Shown here: positions 5,848 to 8,736 of the stretch, in pieces | Layout of the letters: each line of letters starts with the position of its first letter | Position numbering within the stretch: the first letter of the stretch is position 1 | Notes under the pieces: generated by a model | What the model saw: the letters and a program-made list of their open reading frames with translations, nothing else | Database searches by the model: none | What the model was told of the DNA's origin: nothing | Assembly: GCA_946885545.1 (NCBI GenBank) | Contig: CAMPGP010000074.1 | Span: 1-8,736, forward strand | Reading direction: 5' to 3' | DNA: 8,736 nt | Origin: an uncultured Altererythrobacter sp. | GTDB lineage: Bacteria; Pseudomonadota; Alphaproteobacteria; Sphingomonadales; Sphingomonadaceae | Program-made: the position numbers and the translations under genes

Positions 5848-7344
5848 ATGCGCCAGATCGACCATTTCATGAGCGGAGGCGCCGGCAGCAGCTCGGGTCG
5901 CACGCACAAAGTGTGGAACCCGTCGACCGGCGAGGTCCAGGCCGAAGTCGCGCTGGGCGACGCGGCGCTGCTCGATCTCGCGGTGGCCAATGCCAAGAAG
6001 GTTCAGCCCGAGTGGGCGATGACCAATCCGCAGAAGCGCGCGCGGGTGATGTTCGCGTTCAAGGAACTGGTCGAGAAGAACCGCCTCGAACTCGCCAAGC
6101 TGCTTTCGAGTGAACACGGCAAGGTCGTCGACGACGCGCTGGGCGACGTGCAGCGCGGGCTCGAGGTGATCGAATACGCCTGCGGCATCCCGCAGGTGCT
6201 GAAGGGCGAATACACGCTCGGCGCCGGACCGGGGATCGACGTCTATTCGATGCGTCAGCCGCTCGGCATCGGCGCGGGCATCACCCCGTTCAATTTCCCC
6301 GCGATGATCCCGATGTGGATGTTCGGCATGGCGATCGCGGCGGGCAATGCCTTCATCCTCAAGCCCTCGGAGCGCGATCCGAGCGTTCCCGTGCGCCTCG
6401 CCGAGCTGTTCCTCGAAGCCGGCGCGCCCGAGGGGCTGCTGCAGGTGGTCCACGGCGACAAGACGATGGTCGACGCGATCCTCGACCATCCCGGCATCGC
6501 GGGCATCAGCTTCGTCGGGTCCTCCGACATCGCGCACTACGTCTACAAGCGCGGGGTCGACAACGGCAAGCGCGTGCAGGCGATGGGCGGCGCGAAGAAC
6601 CATGGCATCGTGATGCCCGACGCCGATCTCGACCAGGTGGTCAACGACCTCGCGGGCGCCGCCTTCGGCTCGGCCGGCGAGCGCTGCATGGCGCTGCCGG
6701 TGGTGGTGCCGGTGGGCGAGGACACCGCAGATCGCCTGCGGGAAAAGCTGATCCCCGCGATTGGCGCGCTGCGTATCGGCGTGTCCAACGACAAGGACGC
6801 GCACTACGGCCCCGTCGTCACACCCGAGCACAAGGCGAGCATCGAGCGCTGGATCGACACCGCCGAGCAGGAAGGCGCGGAAGTCGTCGTCGACGGGCGC
6901 GGGTTCAGCCTCCAGGGCCACGAGAACGGGTTCTTCGTCGGCCCGACGCTGCTCGACCGCGTGACCCCGCAGATGAAGTCCTACCAGGAGGAAATCTTCG
7001 GCCCGGTGCTCCAGATCGTGCGCGCGAAGGATTTCGAGGAGGCCGTGCGCCTGCCGAGCGAGCACCAGTACGGCAACGGCGTCGCCATCTTCACCCGCAA
7101 CGGCCACGCCGCGCGCGAGTTCGCCAGCCGGGTCAACGTCGGCATGGTCGGCATCAACGTGCCAATCCCGGTGCCGGTCGCCTACCACAGCTTCGGCGGG
7201 TGGAAGCGTAGCGCCTTCGGCGACACCAACCAGTACGGCACCGAGGGCCTGAAATTCTGGACCAAGGTCAAGACCGTCACCCAGCGCTGGCCCGACGGTG
7301 GCGGCGACGGGTCGAACGCTTTCGTCATCCCGACGATGGGGTGA
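5848..7344 (+). CDS. mmsA: Methylmalonate-semialdehyde dehydrogenase (CoA-acylating)
   Basis: The protein has 498 residues, the normal MmsA length, and is a full-length aldehyde dehydrogenase fold. It is the NAD- and CoA-dependent enzyme that converts methylmalonate semialdehyde to propionyl-CoA in valine (and, in some bacteria, myo-inositol) breakdown; malonate semialdehyde is a second family substrate. Visible features are GAGITPFNFPAMIPMW (142-157), KPSERDP (172-178) in the NAD site, FVGSS (222-226) and the catalytic thiol Cys280 in FGSAGERCMALP. Where hydrolytic aldehyde dehydrogenases have E-L-G-G, this protein has A-M-G-G (245-248, in MGGAKNH). Loss of that base fits the CoA-dependent MmsA class. 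The ATG at 5848 is chosen because AGGAG (5836-5840) sits 7 nt upstream and the product then begins like known MmsA proteins. The GTG at 5764 would add an unsupported 28-residue leader. No valine-pathway neighbour (mmsB, acyl-CoA dehydrogenase, enoyl-CoA hydratase) is inside the window. Confidence 0.96.
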   Translation: MRQIDHFMSGGAGSSSGRTHKVWNPSTGEVQAEVALGDAALLDLAVANAKKVQPEWAMTNPQKRARVMFAFKELVEKNRLELAKLLSSEHGKVVDDALGDVQRGLEVIEYACGIPQVLKGEYTLGAGPGIDVYSMRQPLGIGAGITPFNFPAMIPMWMFGMAIAAGNAFILKPSERDPSVPVRLAELFLEAGAPEGLLQVVHGDKTMVDAILDHPGIAGISFVGSSDIAHYVYKRGVDNGKRVQAMGGAKNHGIVMPDADLDQVVNDLAGAAFGSAGERCMALPVVVPVGEDTADRLREKLIPAIGALRIGVSNDKDAHYGPVVTPEHKASIERWIDTAEQEGAEVVVDGRGFSLQGHENGFFVGPTLLDRVTPQMKSYQEEIFGPVLQIVRAKDFEEAVRLPSEHQYGNGVAIFTRNGHAAREFASRVNVGMVGINVPIPVPVAYHSFGGWKRSAFGDTNQYGTEGLKFWTKVKTVTQRWPDGGGDGSNAFVIPTMG

Positions 7345-7369
7345 AACACGAACTCCCCCGTTTGGGTTA

Positions 7370-7398
7370 TTGTCGGGCCCCTGATTACCGCATAAATT
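7370..7398 (+). promoter_or_regulatory. Possible sigma-70-type promoter of the secreted-protein gene
   Basis: TTGTCG (7370-7375) and TAAATT (7393-7398) each match four of six consensus bases and are separated by exactly 17 nt. Transcription would start near 7405 and leave a leader of about 23 nt before the ATG. The 83-bp gap is AT-richer than its surroundings, and a separate promoter fits the lack of any functional link with mmsA. No convincing terminator for mmsA is visible in the gap. Confidence 0.4.
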
Positions 7399-7427
7399 CG
7401 GCGTTACGGATCTAACGGGGGGATTCC

Positions 7428-8648
7428 ATGAAGTTACAAGTTGTTGCGGCACTGCTTGCAGTGTCGTCTCATGCCGCATACGCGCAACCGGTCGAAGCGA
7501 CGGACGATACGCCGGAAGAAATTGCCGAGGATGCTGCACGCGACCTGAAGGACAGCCGCTTCTACAACAAGCCGGGCGCGACGCGCGCCGACTACGATCG
7601 CGACTGGCAGGAATGCCGCCTGATCGCCCGCGGCTCACATACTCCCGGCGGAAGCGTGACGCTCTACAATCCGGCTTTGTACAATCCGGCCATCTCGCCG
7701 CTCGCAGGAGCCGTGGGGGGCGGAATTGGCGCAATGATCGGCGCGGCCATTGCCGACGGGCAGCAACGTCGCGCCAACCGTCGCAACTGCCTGATGATCC
7801 GCGGATGGCGCCTGGTCGAACCGCCAAGCGACAAGACCGCCGAAGTCGCCGCGATGACCGACGAACAGCGCAACACCTACTTCAATGCCATCGTCGGCGC
7901 CGAACAGGTCGAAGGCGAAATCACCACGCTCGAGCGATTCTATCCGGTCACAGGCGGGCCTGCGAGCATGAGCGGCGCGCCGGTAGGCACGCCGACCCTA
8001 TTCCTTGGCAAGAAGATCGCGCCCGATGATCCCATCGCATTGGAAGAAGACGAAGGCGCGGTAATGGTGGTTTTCCGCCGCAACGATGAAGGCAGTGCCG
8101 GTCGCTCGGGTTCGCTCGATCTACGTCGCTACGATTCCGAAAATGGCGACCTCCACTTCCAACCGCGCAAGTGGAAGAAGATGGGCGACTTCACGACCTA
8201 TTTCACGAATATCGCCAGCAAGGATCGCAAGGCGCCCTACGAAATCCAGATCGTCAGATTGACTGCGGGCGATTATGTCATCGCATCGGATGCTGTCGGC
8301 AGGGCGGTCCCGACCAGCACGTTCTGCTTCGGCGCGCCGAGCTTCCGTGTCGAGCCGGGCAAAATTACCTATCTGACCGATCTCGTCCCTTTCATGAGCG
8401 CCGAGCAGGCCGACGGCTCGGAGATCACCGGTATGGGGTACTCGCGGGATTTCGACGAGGCCGGCAAGGCGCTCGCCTCGCTGCGGCCGGACCTCGCCGA
8501 GCGGCTCGTCGACGGGGCGTTGCGCAACCAAGCTACCTACAGCTGTGCCGGCGCGGTGATGACGCGAATGGACTACCCGCTGGCCGCCGCCCCAGAGGAG
8601 CCTGCCGAGGGGGCTGCGGCTCCCGTACTGTCCTCCTCCCGACCGTGA
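7428..8648 (+). CDS. Secreted protein of unknown function with glycine-zipper-like segment
   Basis: I do not recognise this 406-residue protein with confidence. An N-terminal signal peptide is clear: a Lys at position 3, a hydrophobic core, and AYA-Q for cleavage after residue 19. The absence of a lipobox cysteine argues against a lipoprotein. The mature part has an acidic start, a short LYNPA repeat (79-88), then a Gly/Ala stretch LAGAVGGGIGAMIGAAIADG (92-111) that resembles glycine-zipper membrane-inserting segments. A likely globular C-terminal half follows (about 185-385), including LTAGDYVIAS (278-287) and FRVEPGKITYL (306-316), which suggest a beta-rich domain; a DUF2846-like fold is possible but speculative. 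Four cysteines (63, 121, 300, 373) could form two disulfides in the periplasm. The end is a low-complexity Ala/Pro/Glu tail. The ATG is preceded by GGGGGGA (7417-7423), 4 nt away. It probably acts in the periplasm or at the outer membrane. Confidence 0.88.
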   Translation: MKLQVVAALLAVSSHAAYAQPVEATDDTPEEIAEDAARDLKDSRFYNKPGATRADYDRDWQECRLIARGSHTPGGSVTLYNPALYNPAISPLAGAVGGGIGAMIGAAIADGQQRRANRRNCLMIRGWRLVEPPSDKTAEVAAMTDEQRNTYFNAIVGAEQVEGEITTLERFYPVTGGPASMSGAPVGTPTLFLGKKIAPDDPIALEEDEGAVMVVFRRNDEGSAGRSGSLDLRRYDSENGDLHFQPRKWKKMGDFTTYFTNIASKDRKAPYEIQIVRLTAGDYVIASDAVGRAVPTSTFCFGAPSFRVEPGKITYLTDLVPFMSAEQADGSEITGMGYSRDFDEAGKALASLRPDLAERLVDGALRNQATYSCAGAVMTRMDYPLAAAPEEPAEGAAAPVLSSSRP

Positions 8649-8717
8649 GGTGAGATGAGCGCGGGATAAAGGCGGCGGCTTGCGAGTTGAGGGTGGACAG
8701 CAAGACAGGAGGCTTCC

Positions 8718-8736
8718 TTGCGACTGACCATCTTCC
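8718..8736 (+). CDS. Probable start of a further gene, cut by the window edge
   Basis: A perfect AGGAGG (8707-8712) is followed after 5 nt by TTG and the codons for M-R-L-T-I-F before the sequence ends. The strong ribosome site at ideal spacing is the main evidence. Six codons are too few to suggest a product. The 69 bases between the previous stop and this start (8649-8717) show no other gene and no clear terminator. Confidence 0.42.

Noticed and set aside
7345..7375. Terminator for mmsA in the gap before the secreted-protein gene
   Set aside because: The CCC and GGG runs near 7354-7365 form only a three-pair stem, without a proper U-tract.
5728..7827. 699-codon open frame on the - strand opposite mmsA and the secreted-protein gene
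   Set aside because: It spans the intergenic gap and two well-supported genes, and its product has the Asp/His/Arg/Ala bias of a shadow frame without any motif.
1..8736. CRISPR array, insertion sequence or toxin-antitoxin pair
   Set aside because: No regularly spaced repeats, terminal inverted repeats, transposase motifs or small paired genes were found by reading both strands.

Overview
The window looks like chromosome from a high-GC alphaproteobacterium. The Sphingomonadales (Erythrobacteraceae-like) are my best guess. The guess rests on overall GC (roughly 57-70% in the lines I counted), strong codon bias, an MHS-type symporter of a subtype I associate with such genomes, a methylmalonate-semialdehyde dehydrogenase, and a secreted hypothetical protein in the style of sphingomonads. 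No taxonomic marker is complete, so this is inference.

Layout. (1) 1-250: the 3' end of a tRNA-Leu on the + strand faces a complete tRNA-Gly(CCC) on the - strand. The spacer between them holds a perfect 13-bp tandem duplication. (2) 329-3961, all on the - strand: a tightly packed four-gene surface-glycan cassette. In transcription order it encodes a GT-C type membrane glycosyltransferase, a GtrB-like polyprenyl-phosphate glycosyltransferase (GT2), a class I SAM methyltransferase and a GtrA-type flippase. Two junctions are start/stop overlaps (TTGA and ATGA) and the third is a 2-nt gap, so it is almost certainly one translationally coupled operon. (3) 4073-5734, - strand: an MHS-family major facilitator with a periplasmic insert of about 105 residues. 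(4) 5848-7344, + strand, divergent from the transporter: mmsA, CoA-acylating methylmalonate-semialdehyde dehydrogenase. (5) 7428-8648, + strand: a secreted protein of unknown function with a glycine-zipper-like segment. (6) 8718 to the right edge: the probable first six codons of another gene, with a strong ribosome binding site and a TTG start.

How the parts may work together. In the glycan cassette, GtrB would charge undecaprenyl phosphate with a sugar, GtrA would flip the lipid-linked sugar, and the GT-C enzyme would transfer it in the periplasm to a glycan such as O-antigen, capsule or another cell-envelope acceptor. The methyltransferase between gtrB and gtrA is an addition to the classic three-component Gtr scheme and suggests a methylated sugar or acceptor. 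The MHS symporter and mmsA share a 113-bp divergent intergenic region and may be co-regulated, with the transporter importing an organic acid or related carbon source. That link rests on position only. No CRISPR array, insertion sequence, transposase, integrase or rRNA is visible. No stretch longer than 300 bases lacks a gene. I did not find a clearly new biological system; the four-gene Gtr-plus-methyltransferase cassette is the most interesting element.
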